The notes under the pieces are model-generated. The model was not told where the DNA came from. It saw nothing but the letters and a program-made list of their open reading frames with translations, and searched no databases. Shown in pieces: positions 53,490-61,302 of a stretch of 64,000 bases of DNA. The first letter of the stretch is position 1. Each line of letters starts with the position of its first letter. Made by a program: the position numbers and the translations under genes. The stretch comes from Chryseobacterium sp. (GTDB lineage: Bacteria; Bacteroidota; Bacteroidia; Flavobacteriales; Weeksellaceae): positions 1-64,000 of the forward strand of contig QFQW01000001.1 in the NCBI GenBank assembly GCA_003248755.1. The letters run 5' to 3'.

Positions 53490-54844
53490 GCATCTTAAAC
53501 AAATATCAAAACTTCTATTTCATCGGCATCGGTGGGATTGGAATGAGTGCGCTGGCGAGATATTTTCACGCTAACGGCAAAAATGTTCTGGGTTATGATA
53601 AAACACCAACAAAACTGACGGCTCAAATCGGTTTTGAAGGCATAGATATTACGTTTGAAGATGTTATTGATGAAAAAATTGTAGAGTTGGATAAAGAATC
53701 AACATTGGTTATTTATACACCTGCAATTAAGAAACTCGGAATTCTGGATTATTTCGCAAGTGAGAGTTTTGAAATACTGAAACGTGCAAAAGTTTTGGGA
53801 TTGATTACCGAAAATACAGATTGCATCGCCGTTGCAGGAACACATGGAAAGACGACCACTTCTACTTTAATAGCACATTTATGCAAAGAAGCGAATCTGC
53901 CTTCATCCGCATTTTTGGGTGGAATTTCTGAAAATTTCAAATCGAATTTTGATTACAACGGCAATCAGTTTTCCGTGGTCGAAGCTGATGAATATGACAG
54001 AAGTTTCTTAAATCTTTCTCCGGATTGGGCGGTTATAACATCGATTGATGCAGACCATTTGGATATTTATGGCGACCGTGTTCAGATAGAAGATGGTTTC
54101 CGTCAGTTTGCAGCTTTGGTTCCAAATGACAATCAATTATTTGTGAGAAAAGGGATTGCAATTGGAAGAGAGCACAAGACATACGCAGTGAATGAAGAAG
54201 CGGACTATTATTCCGATAACTTGCGAATGGACCACGATAAAATCTACTTCGATTTTCATACACCAACGCAGGAGATTGAAGATTTTGTTTGGGAAATTCC
54301 GGGAATTCACAATGTTGAGAATGCAACAGTTGCTTTGGCAATTCTGAGCAATTTGGGTGTAGATTTCGATACTTTGAAAAAAGCGATTGCAAGCTTCAAA
54401 GGTATCAAGAGAAGATATACGAAACATATTTTCGATAACGGAAAAATCTATATCGACGATTATGCGCATCATCCAACAGAACTGAATGCAGTTATTGGTT
54501 CGATTAAAACTTTTTATCCGACCAAGAAATTGTTAGTGGTTTTCCAACCTCATCTTTTCAGCAGAACGAGAGATTTTGCCGAGGATTTTGCGAGAAGTCT
54601 GGAAAACGGAGATGATTTGTTGTTGTTAGATATTTATCCTGCGAGAGAACTTCAGGAAAATTTTGAAGGCATCACATCAAGTTGGTTAGCCGAAAAAATC
54701 GAAACAGACAACAAAGAAGTCTGCACATTACAGGAGACTTTTGAAAAGATAAAAGAGAAAGATTTTGATATTTTATTGACAGTCGGAGCGGGAAATATTG
54801 ATACACTTTATGACCCGATTATGGAATGGATGCAAAGTTTGTAA
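53486..54844 (+). CDS. murC: UDP-N-acetylmuramate:L-alanine ligase MurC
   Basis: A 452-residue Mur ligase that adds the first L-alanine to UDP-MurNAc. The start MSILNKYQNFYFIGIGGIGM leads into the nucleotide loop. ATP loop VAGTHGKTTTSTLIAHLCKE, EADEYDRSFLNLSPDWAVIT, TSIDADHLDIYGD, FKGIKRRYTKHIFDNG, DDYAHHPTELNAVIGSIK and FQPHLFSRTRDF are all present. Its ATG overlaps the upstream lipoprotein stop by 4 bp. The gap to ftsQ holds a hairpin repeat. Confidence 0.96.
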   Translation: MSILNKYQNFYFIGIGGIGMSALARYFHANGKNVLGYDKTPTKLTAQIGFEGIDITFEDVIDEKIVELDKESTLVIYTPAIKKLGILDYFASESFEILKRAKVLGLITENTDCIAVAGTHGKTTTSTLIAHLCKEANLPSSAFLGGISENFKSNFDYNGNQFSVVEADEYDRSFLNLSPDWAVITSIDADHLDIYGDRVQIEDGFRQFAALVPNDNQLFVRKGIAIGREHKTYAVNEEADYYSDNLRMDHDKIYFDFHTPTQEIEDFVWEIPGIHNVENATVALAILSNLGVDFDTLKKAIASFKGIKRRYTKHIFDNGKIYIDDYAHHPTELNAVIGSIKTFYPTKKLLVVFQPHLFSRTRDFAEDFARSLENGDDLLLLDIYPARELQENFEGITSSWLAEKIETDNKEVCTLQETFEKIKEKDFDILLTVGAGNIDTLYDPIMEWMQSL

Positions 54845-54922
54845 AATGTAAAACGTATTAATGTATTTACGATTTTTAAAATCATTGGTACATTTTACAT
54901 TAATACGTCAATACAAAAATTA
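54845..54922 (+). repeat. Intergenic hairpin repeat, family II, before ftsQ
   Basis: ACGTATTAATGTA (54853-54865) and TACATTAATACGT (54896-54908) are perfect 13-bp arms with a 30-bp centre that can form a small inner hairpin (GATTT-TTA-AAATC). The core GTATTAATGTA recurs in the ftsZ-yqeY gap (59874-59965). Confidence 0.7.
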
Positions 54923-54924
54923 AT

Positions 54925-55953
54925 ATGAAAAACAAGTGGAGAATATTGAAGATACTCGTAACAGTCGTCCTTTTTGGATTTCTGCTCAGTTTCTCGTTAA
55001 AGCGTTTCAACAACGCCAAGATGGAGAATGTATCGATTAATATGAACCAGACCAAAACGCCGGTTTATTTTGTGGATGAAAAGGACATCAAGGATTTGGT
55101 AAAGCAATTTAATCCTACAAAAAAGATTGGCGATGTTAAGATTCCGGAATTGGAGAAAAAGATTAATGAGATTCCGTTTGTTGACAGTGCCAATGTTTAT
55201 ATGAATCTGAACGGAAATCTGAATGTTGATATCAAACAACGCATTCCGATTTTCAGACTGAATAAAAACGGAAAGGATTTTTATGTGGACGAAAAAGGTG
55301 TAGAATTCCCGATTTCGAGAAACTTTTCTTATCCGTGTATGCTGGTGATGGGCGATGTCGATGCTTCGGAATATCAGGAACTCGGAAAGCTGATTGAGAA
55401 AATTGACAAAGATGATTTCAGTAAAAAATATTTCATCGGGATCAAAAAAGAAAAAGACAATTATAATCTTCTGACAAGCGATGGAAATTACAAAGTTGAG
55501 ATTGGAGATTTAGATAATATTGATTTTAAGGTTAGAGGATTTAAAACTTTTGTAGAGAAATATCTGGTTTATCAGAATCCTCAGAAGTACAAAAAGATTT
55601 CGGTTAAATACAATAATCAGATTGTAACCACACTGAATCCTTATTTCAAAGAAAACGACAGTATTCTGAGAAATGCACCAAAAATTGAAATTACAAAACC
55701 GGAAGAAAAACCGACGCAACTTTTAGCATCGGTTCCGGTAAAAACAGAAACTAAAAAAGCGGAGCCCAAACCGGAACCGAAAAAAGAAATTAAAAAAGCG
55801 GAACCTAAGAAATCAGAAGTCAAAAAAGAACCTTCGAAACCGAAAAAAGTAGATAAGAAATCTGAACCGAAAAAATATTCGGAAAAGAAAAAGGAAACCA
55901 CTTCCAAATCCTCTTCTGAGAAAAAGAAAAAAGCAAAAGTAGTAGTAGAGTAA
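54925..55953 (+). CDS. ftsQ: FtsQ-type cell division protein with a long basic tail
   Basis: A 342-residue bitopic membrane protein: short cytoplasmic start, one helix (ILKILVTVVLFGFLLSFSLK), a POTRA-like domain (residues ~45-115, with FVDSANVYMNLNGNLNVDIK), and a beta domain (~115-255). The last ~85 residues (codons at about 55699-55950) are a low-complexity Lys/Pro/Glu/Ser tail (TETKKAEPKPEPKKEIKKAE). FtsQ recruits FtsL/FtsB and the septal enzymes; the tail, on the periplasmic side, could bind wall or partners. It is placed between murC and ftsA, but the GxxExxY element now separates it from ftsA. Confidence 0.9.
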   Translation: MKNKWRILKILVTVVLFGFLLSFSLKRFNNAKMENVSINMNQTKTPVYFVDEKDIKDLVKQFNPTKKIGDVKIPELEKKINEIPFVDSANVYMNLNGNLNVDIKQRIPIFRLNKNGKDFYVDEKGVEFPISRNFSYPCMLVMGDVDASEYQELGKLIEKIDKDDFSKKYFIGIKKEKDNYNLLTSDGNYKVEIGDLDNIDFKVRGFKTFVEKYLVYQNPQKYKKISVKYNNQIVTTLNPYFKENDSILRNAPKIEITKPEEKPTQLLASVPVKTETKKAEPKPEPKKEIKKAEPKKSEVKKEPSKPKKVDKKSEPKKYSEKKKETTSKSSSEKKKKAKVVVE

Positions 55954-55963
55954 CAATGTAGAA

Positions 55964-56523
55964 TTGAACACAAAGCGCACGAAGATTATTTTTAATATTG
56001 AAAATATTGTTCACAAAGACGCTTCGCTCAGAAAAGACAAATGATTTAAAAACAATAAACACACAAATGAATGAAAACGAATTATCAAAAATTGTTATTG
56101 ATTCCGGATTAAAAGTTCATCGCAAACTGGGAATGGGTTTATATGAGACGGTTTATGAACAATGTTTGGAATTTGAATTGAAAAATAAAGGGTTAAATGT
56201 AGAAAGACAAAAATTTTTGTCAATCAATTATGAAGGTTTGAAAGTTGAAAATGCCTTTAAAATTGATTTGATAGTAGAAGACAAATTAGTATTAGAAATA
56301 AAAGCACAAGAAGTAGTTAATGATTTTAATTCGGCTCAACTTCTGAATTATCTGAAACTAGGAAATTATAAATTAGGGTTATTGTTGAACTTCAATTCAA
56401 AATTATTCAAAACAGGAATAAGAAGAGTGGTAAACGGATATATAATAGATTAAGTAAAACTTATATAAGCGAAGCGCCTTTGTGAACTAAAAAAATAGAA
56501 AACTTAGTGCACTTTGTGTTCAA
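55964..56523 (+). mobile_element. 560-bp GxxExxY island framed by two nested inverted repeats
   Basis: Outer pair: 55964-55984 (TTGAACACAAAGCGCACGAA, then G) and 56503-56523, matching at 19 of 21 positions in inverted orientation. Inner pair: 56009-56028 (GTTCACAAAGACGCTTCGCT) and 56468-56487, matching at 19 of 20. They enclose the GxxExxY gene symmetrically, and between the left arms lies a small palindrome (AATATT-GA-AAATATT). No transposase and no clear target duplication are present. As RNA the two ends could pair into a long stem, like the intervening sequences in 23S rRNA that carry their own ORF. Mobility is inferred. Confidence 0.7.
56067..56453 (+). CDS. GxxExxY family protein (PD-(D/E)XK nuclease-like)
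   Basis: 128 residues from ATG 56067 (MNENELSKIVIDSGLKVHRK); an in-frame ATG at 55998 would run through the inverted repeat and is rejected. It has the family motif GLYETVYEQCL (G-x-x-E-x-x-Y) and a nuclease-like core KIDLIVEDKLVLEIKAQE (D and ExK), then a late hydrophobic pair (NYKLGLLLNF). The family is widespread and of unknown function, related by fold to PD-(D/E)XK nucleases. It does not belong to classical dcw clusters, and its bounding inverted repeats suggest it arrived as a small unit. Confidence 0.85.
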   Translation: MNENELSKIVIDSGLKVHRKLGMGLYETVYEQCLEFELKNKGLNVERQKFLSINYEGLKVENAFKIDLIVEDKLVLEIKAQEVVNDFNSAQLLNYLKLGNYKLGLLLNFNSKLFKTGIRRVVNGYIID

Positions 56524-56558
56524 ATAAATTAGAATAAAAAAATCAAATCGAGCATATA

Positions 56559-57938
56559 ATGGAAAATCAAGAGTATTCAGTAGGTCTGGACATTGGGACA
56601 ACTAAGATTGTCGCCATTGTCGGAAGACGTAACGCTCACGGGAAAATCGAAATCCTGGGCGTTGGGAAGGCTAAAAGTCTTGGTGTTCACAAAGGAATCG
56701 TGAACAACATTTCCCAAACCATCAATTCCATCAAAACTGCAGTGGCAGAAGCGCAATCCAGCGCTGGCGTTCCTATCCACAAGGTAACTGTAGGTATTGC
56801 AGGAAAGCATATCCGTTCTCTTCAACATTCGGATTACATCATGAGAGAGCATCCGGATAGATACATCACAGAAGATGATATCGAGAAACTAAAAGATCAG
56901 GTGAAGAAACTGGTAATGTTGCCTGGCGAAGAAATCATCCACGTTTTGCCTCAGGAATATAAAGTTGATTCTGAAGGTGAAATCCAAGAACCAATCGGGA
57001 TGCACGGCAAAAGATTAGAAGCCAATTTCCACGTTGTTGTGGGACAAATGGGTTCTATCAGAAACATTGCAAGATGCGTTCGCGAAGCTGGTCTGGAAAT
57101 GGAAGCTTTGACATTGGAACCTTTGGCATCGTCTGAAGCAGTTCTTACAAAAGAAGAAAAAGAAGCAGGTGTTGCGATTGTTGATATTGGTGGTGGAACT
57201 ACAGATATCGCGATTTTCAAAGACAACATCATTCGTCATACTTGTGTGATTCCTTACGGCGGTGGAATTATCACCGACGATATCAAGGAAGGATGCTCAA
57301 TCATCGAGAAACACGCAGAACAACTGAAAGTGAAGTTCGGGTCGTCTGTTCCTGAATTGGAAAAAGACAGCACTTACGTCACAATCCCGGGGTTGCATGG
57401 TCGTCCGGACAAAGAGATTTCGTTGAAAGTTTTGGCTCAGATTATCAATGCAAGAGTTGAAGAAATTCTTGAAATGGTAAATACGGAATTGAAAGCTTAC
57501 GGCGCATTCGAACAAAAGAAAAAACTGATTGCAGGAATCGTTTTGACTGGAGGTGGTTCCAACCTGAGAAACCTTCGTCAGTTAGCGAATTACACAACAG
57601 GTTTCGACAGCAGAATTGGTTTCGCTAACGAGTATGTGGCGAATGACAAAAATCAATATCTGAAAGGACCGGAATTTGCGACTTCTATCGGTTTGTTAAT
57701 GGAAAGTCTTAAAATCAGAGATAAAAAAATCCTTCCAACAGAAGAAGAAATTATCGAAGAAGCCGTAACTAAGGCAGAACAAGTTGCTCAGCCAACTACA
57801 GAAGTTGAGAAACCTCAGCAAGTTCAGGCTCTCGAAGAAATTGCAAAACCAAAAGAAGAAGCTAAAAGAAACAAACCGACTTTCGGTCAGTCAATTTTGG
57901 ATAAAGTGAAAAAATTCTTTGAAGAAGTTGAAGAATAA
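56559..57938 (+). CDS. ftsA: Cell division protein FtsA
   Basis: A 459-residue actin-like protein that anchors FtsZ to the membrane. It begins MENQEYSVGLDIGTTKIVAI (phosphate loop), has GVAIVDIGGGTTDIAIFKDN, and GIVLTGGGSNLRNLRQLANY. The 1C domain replaces subdomain 1B, as in FtsA. A variable acidic linker (residues ~395-440) leads to a C-terminal amphipathic helix (QSILDKVKKFFEEVEE) that binds the membrane. It follows the GxxExxY element by 35 bp and ftsZ by 38 bp. Confidence 0.97.
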   Translation: MENQEYSVGLDIGTTKIVAIVGRRNAHGKIEILGVGKAKSLGVHKGIVNNISQTINSIKTAVAEAQSSAGVPIHKVTVGIAGKHIRSLQHSDYIMREHPDRYITEDDIEKLKDQVKKLVMLPGEEIIHVLPQEYKVDSEGEIQEPIGMHGKRLEANFHVVVGQMGSIRNIARCVREAGLEMEALTLEPLASSEAVLTKEEKEAGVAIVDIGGGTTDIAIFKDNIIRHTCVIPYGGGIITDDIKEGCSIIEKHAEQLKVKFGSSVPELEKDSTYVTIPGLHGRPDKEISLKVLAQIINARVEEILEMVNTELKAYGAFEQKKKLIAGIVLTGGGSNLRNLRQLANYTTGFDSRIGFANEYVANDKNQYLKGPEFATSIGLLMESLKIRDKKILPTEEEIIEEAVTKAEQVAQPTTEVEKPQQVQALEEIAKPKEEAKRNKPTFGQSILDKVKKFFEEVEE

Positions 57939-57976
57939 GTGCTATCAGTCATTTTTAAATTTGAAAAATTAATACA

Positions 57977-59869
57977 ATGGACAATATAAATAATACACAA
58001 GGATTCTCATTTGATTTACCAAAAGGCAATTCTTCAATTATTAAAGTAATCGGTGTTGGAGGCGGTGGAAACAACGCTTTGAAGCATATGTACGAGAAAG
58101 GGATTTATGGTGTAGATTTCGTGATTTGCAATACCGATGCGCAGACTCTTGACAACAATCCTGTGGCTAACAAAGTTCAGTTAGGCGTAACAATGACAGA
58201 AGGTCTTGGTGCTGGTGCTGACCCGGAAGTTGGAGAAAAAGCAGCAATCGAAAGCATTGATGATATCAAAGCATCAATGGGACAAAACACCAAAATGGTT
58301 TTCATCACTGCAGGAATGGGAGGTGGAACGGGAACCGGAGCGGCTCCTGTGATTGCAAAAGTGGCCAAGGAAATGGGGATTCTGACTGTTGGAATCGTAA
58401 CCGTACCTTTTAGTTTTGAAGGAAAAAGAAGATTAGACCAGGCTGAATTAGGTTTGGAAAAATTAAGAAATAATGTGGATTCTCTGATTGTCATTAATAA
58501 TGATAAATTAAGACAGCAATTCGGAAATCTTGGCTTCAAACAAGGATTCTCAAAAGCCGATGAAGTTTTGACAAACGCTGCAAAAGGAATGGCAGAGGTG
58601 ATTACAGGTTACTTCGATGTTAATATTGACTTCCGTGATGCCAAATCTGTTTTGGCTAATTCCGGAACAGCATTGATGTCAACTGGAATTGCTAGCGGTG
58701 AAAATAAAGCGGAAGAAGCAGTTAAAAAAGCATTGGATTCTCCATTATTGAATGACAACAAAATCACAGGCGCGAAAAACGTTCTATTGTTAATCAGAAG
58801 CGGTGCGACTGAGGTGACAATGGACGAAATCGGTGTGATTATGGACCACATCCAGAAAGAAGCTGGAAACACGGCTGACATTATTTTCGGGGTTGGTTCT
58901 GATGAGGAATTAGGTGACGCAGTGAGTGTTTTGGTGATTGCAACAGGTTTTTCAAATGATAATAAGAAACATTCTGGTGTAACCGAGACAATTAAATATT
59001 CTTTGGATGACAGACCAAGTCCTTCATCTCACAGAGAATCGCCTTTCAAAAGCAGAATTCAGGAGGAAATAAAACAAGACGTACAAACTGGGAAAAATTT
59101 TTTTCGGTTAGAAGATGAGGACGATTTCGGAACTTCAAATTTTCCAACTAACTCAGTTGCAGAAAGCCTTGTAGAAGAAGTTGAAACTGAAACTCAAATC
59201 ATCGAAAACGAGGAAATCCAAGATTTCTCAAACGATTATAATTCTAACTACGACAAACAGGAATACAACCTTTTCACTTTTGAAGAAGAGAGCTATGAAG
59301 AAGTAGATTTGGAAGCGCAGTCTTTTTCTTTTGAAGTTGAGGATAAGCCAAAAGCATCATTCAAAGAAGAGGAAATCGAAAAGCCTGTTGAAGTCACTTT
59401 CACAATCAATGAACCTGCTGTTGAAGAAGAATTTCCTGTAATCGAAAAGCAGGTTATTTCTGACATTTCGACTCCGCTCAATGTGACAGAAGAAGCCGTT
59501 AACGAAATCATCGAAGAAAAAGTTGAAGAACCAACTCAATTTTCTTTTGTTGTTGAAACTAAAGAGGAAATCGTAGAGGAGAAAAAGCCGGAACCAGTTC
59601 AGGAAACTGAAAGCGGATTTACTTTCTTCAACAAAACGCCTGATGCTTCGAAAGCTTTGGAAAGAAGAAACAAGTTGAAAGAATTCAATTCAAGATATCA
59701 ACAATTTGATAATGAGAATGTTTTCGAAACGGTTCCGGCTTTCAAGAGAAAGAACATCAATATTGATGGTTCTAATGCATCTGACCACAATATCAACACT
59801 TATTTGTCTGATAACAACGGAAGTATGCAACTGAGAGAAAACCGTTTTCTTAACAAAGATGTTGACTAG
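57977..59869 (+). CDS. ftsZ: Cell division protein FtsZ with an extended C-terminal region
   Basis: A 630-residue tubulin-like GTPase forming the division ring. The GTPase part (residues ~1-330) has VIGVGGGGNNALKHM, the GTP loop AGMGGGTGTGAAPVIAKVAK (GGGTGTG at ~115-121), and the T7-like DANAA region variants. A ~250-residue acidic, Glu-rich linker follows. The conserved FtsA-binding peptide is FETVPAFKRKNI at about residues 582-594, but 36 more residues follow it (ending RENRFLNKDVD), unlike E. coli where it is terminal. Total length is far above the ~400 residues of most FtsZ, as known for Flavobacteriia. Confidence 0.97.
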   Translation: MDNINNTQGFSFDLPKGNSSIIKVIGVGGGGNNALKHMYEKGIYGVDFVICNTDAQTLDNNPVANKVQLGVTMTEGLGAGADPEVGEKAAIESIDDIKASMGQNTKMVFITAGMGGGTGTGAAPVIAKVAKEMGILTVGIVTVPFSFEGKRRLDQAELGLEKLRNNVDSLIVINNDKLRQQFGNLGFKQGFSKADEVLTNAAKGMAEVITGYFDVNIDFRDAKSVLANSGTALMSTGIASGENKAEEAVKKALDSPLLNDNKITGAKNVLLLIRSGATEVTMDEIGVIMDHIQKEAGNTADIIFGVGSDEELGDAVSVLVIATGFSNDNKKHSGVTETIKYSLDDRPSPSSHRESPFKSRIQEEIKQDVQTGKNFFRLEDEDDFGTSNFPTNSVAESLVEEVETETQIIENEEIQDFSNDYNSNYDKQEYNLFTFEEESYEEVDLEAQSFSFEVEDKPKASFKEEEIEKPVEVTFTINEPAVEEEFPVIEKQVISDISTPLNVTEEAVNEIIEEKVEEPTQFSFVVETKEEIVEEKKPEPVQETESGFTFFNKTPDASKALERRNKLKEFNSRYQQFDNENVFETVPAFKRKNINIDGSNASDHNINTYLSDNNGSMQLRENRFLNKDVD

Positions 59870-59873
59870 AATT

Positions 59874-59965
59874 GTACTAATGTATTCTTGTAGAATGTAT
59901 TAACGATATCGGAAAAGCGTTTTACATTTTTATCATAAATACATTAATACTTTTTACATTAATAC
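59874..59965 (+). repeat. Intergenic repeat, family II, between ftsZ and yqeY
   Basis: GTACTAATGTA (59874-59884) faces two copies of TACATTAATAC (59940-59950 and 59955-59965), sharing the GTATTAATGTA core with the ftsQ leader repeat. Confidence 0.55.
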
Positions 59966-59971
59966 AGAAAA

Positions 59972-60418
59972 ATGAGTTTAGAAAATACAATAAGCGAAGC
60001 CATAAAAACGGCGATGAGAGAGAAAGACAAAGTCGCTCTGGATTCTCTTCGTGCAGTGAAAGCGCAGATTCTGTTGTTACAAACCGAAGCAAGAGGCGCT
60101 GAAGTTACAGCAGAACAAGAGATTGCTATTTTGCAAAGAATGATAAAGCAGAGAAAGGACTCTTATGAGCAATTTACGGCTCAAGGAAGAACTGACTTGG
60201 CTGAAGTGGAAGAAGCTCAGTCAAAAGTGATTGAGAAGTTTCTTCCAAAACAATTGTCTGTTGAGGAATTGGAATCGGAAATCAAAAAAATTATTTCTGA
60301 AACCGGAGCAGAGACTATTAAAGATTTAGGAAAAGTAATGGGTGTGGCTTCCAAAGCATTAGCCGGAAAATCTGACGGGAAGAGCATTTCCGAGATGGTG
60401 AAGAAATTACTTGCCTAA
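59972..60418 (+). CDS. GatB/YqeY domain-containing protein
   Basis: A 148-residue protein of the YqeY family, which resembles the tail domain of the GatB amidotransferase subunit. It is helical throughout: MSLENTISEAIKTAMREKDK, LRAVKAQILLLQTEARGA, then the tRNA-tail-like C-terminal part LGKVMGVASKALAGKSDGKS. It lacks the rest of GatB. The role is unknown; the domain may bind tRNA. It is the last gene in the dcw block and is followed by a family I repeat and a terminator. Confidence 0.92.
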   Translation: MSLENTISEAIKTAMREKDKVALDSLRAVKAQILLLQTEARGAEVTAEQEIAILQRMIKQRKDSYEQFTAQGRTDLAEVEEAQSKVIEKFLPKQLSVEELESEIKKIISETGAETIKDLGKVMGVASKALAGKSDGKSISEMVKKLLA

Positions 60419-60419
60419 A

Positions 60420-60510
60420 TATAAATGATAGTTGATAAACGATAATTGATAATCATTGGCTTCGCCGAATCTTCGATTTCATCATTTATAAATTATCATT
60501 CATTACCACG
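60420..60510 (+). repeat. Intergenic repeat, family I, after yqeY
   Basis: A palindromic stretch with GATAATTGATAA (60441-60452), a GC-richer tip hairpin GGC-TTC-GCC and a return arm TTATAAATTATCATTCAT. It shares the family I core with the dcw gap repeats. Confidence 0.55.
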
Positions 60511-60542
60511 GATATACTTAATTTGCATATCGATTTGATTAA

Positions 60543-60573
60543 AGCCTTGAATTTTCGGATTCAAGGTTTTTTT
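60543..60573 (+). terminator. Rho-independent terminator after the dcw/yqeY block
   Basis: CCTTGAAT (60545-60552) and ATTCAAGG (60559-60566) form a stem with a 6-nt loop, followed by TTTTTTT. Confidence 0.85.
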
Positions 60574-60660
60574 GTTTTAAAAATCAGTCAAAATGGCGTA
60601 ATAGATATTTGGTATAATTTTAATAGAATGATTTATCAGATAATCAAAATATTATTTGAT

Positions 60661-60668
60661 TAAATTTG
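60661..60668 (+). promoter_or_regulatory. Candidate -7 element of the bacilliredoxin gene
   Basis: TAAATTTG matches TAnnTTTG, 32 bp before the ATG at 60701. Confidence 0.45.
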
Positions 60669-60700
60669 CAATTCAGAATTAACCTAAAATATATTTTAAT

Positions 60701-61111
60701 ATGTATCCAGCAGATTTAGTATTGCCAATGAAGGCAGAACTTACAGATAAAGGGTTTGCAGACCTTACAACACCAGCACAAGTTGACGAAGCGCTTAAAC
60801 AAAGCGGAACAACATTATTAGTAATCAACTCCGTTTGCGGATGTGCAGCAGGAGCGGCAAGACCAGGCGTTTTGTACTCTTTGACAGGCGAGAAGAAGCC
60901 TGACCATTTGGTAACAGCTTTCGCAGGATTTGATACAGATGCGGTTGCAGAAGCTAGAAGATTGTTAGCACCGTTTCCTCCAAGTTCGCCAGCTGTGGCA
61001 CTTTTCAAGGATGGAGAGTTGGTGCACATGTTAGAAAGACACCACATTGAAGGTAATCCTGCAGGCGCTATTGCTGCGAATCTTCAGGCTGCTTTTGACG
61101 AGTATTGCTAA
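60701..61111 (+). CDS. BrxA/BrxB family bacilliredoxin
   Basis: A 136-residue thioredoxin-fold protein of the YphP/YqiW family. The active site is NSVCGCAAGAARPG (CGC motif), as in Bacillus BrxA/B, which remove bacillithiol from oxidised proteins; in Bacteroidota the matching low-molecular thiol is less certain. Other family parts are HLVTAFAGFDTDAVAEARRL and ALFKDGELVHMLERHHIEG. It is monocistronic between a -7 box and a strong hairpin terminator. Confidence 0.93.
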   Translation: MYPADLVLPMKAELTDKGFADLTTPAQVDEALKQSGTTLLVINSVCGCAAGAARPGVLYSLTGEKKPDHLVTAFAGFDTDAVAEARRLLAPFPPSSPAVALFKDGELVHMLERHHIEGNPAGAIAANLQAAFDEYC

Positions 61112-61123
61112 GAAAAATTTAAG

Positions 61124-61151
61124 ACCGGCACAGAAATGTTCCGGTTTTTTT
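61124..61151 (+). terminator. Rho-independent terminator of the bacilliredoxin gene
   Basis: Stem ACCGGCACA-GAAA-TGTTCCGGT with one mismatch and a GAAA tetraloop, followed by TTTTTT, starts 12 bp after the stop. Confidence 0.88.
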
Positions 61152-61172
61152 ATGAAAAATAGGCGAAAGTTA

Positions 61173-61289
61173 TTTAATCGATGTCAATTCTAAAAGGCAT
61201 TACAAAGCCATCGATTAAAATCGGTCTGAAAAGAATCTATGAAAAGTTCATAAATTGACTTTCAGACTTTTTATTATTTTTTAAATTTG
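61173..61289 (+). ncRNA. Structured region upstream of prs; possible small RNA plus prs promoter
   Basis: Inverted repeat TTTAATCGATG / CATCGATTAAA (61173-61183, 61209-61219) is followed by GTCTGAAA / TTTCAGAC (61224-61231, 61260-61267), which encloses a small hairpin TATGAA-AAG-TTCATA (61238-61252) and runs into TTTTTATT, as a terminator would. The prs -7 box TAAATTTG (61282-61289) is just beyond. This could be a short stable RNA or paired operators. Confidence 0.35.
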
Positions 61290-61302
61290 CAAAAAAGTAA
61301 AA

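Noticed and set aside
55641..55973. 110-codon Phe/Ser-rich frame on the minus strand
   Set aside because: It is the antisense of the repetitive FtsQ tail; composition explains it.
55998..56066. Longer GxxExxY start at 55998
   Set aside because: The extra 23 residues are translated from the inverted-repeat arm and show no family similarity.
55950..56560. Target-site duplication around the GxxExxY island
   Set aside because: Only a loose TAGAA match at different distances was found, so no duplication is claimed.
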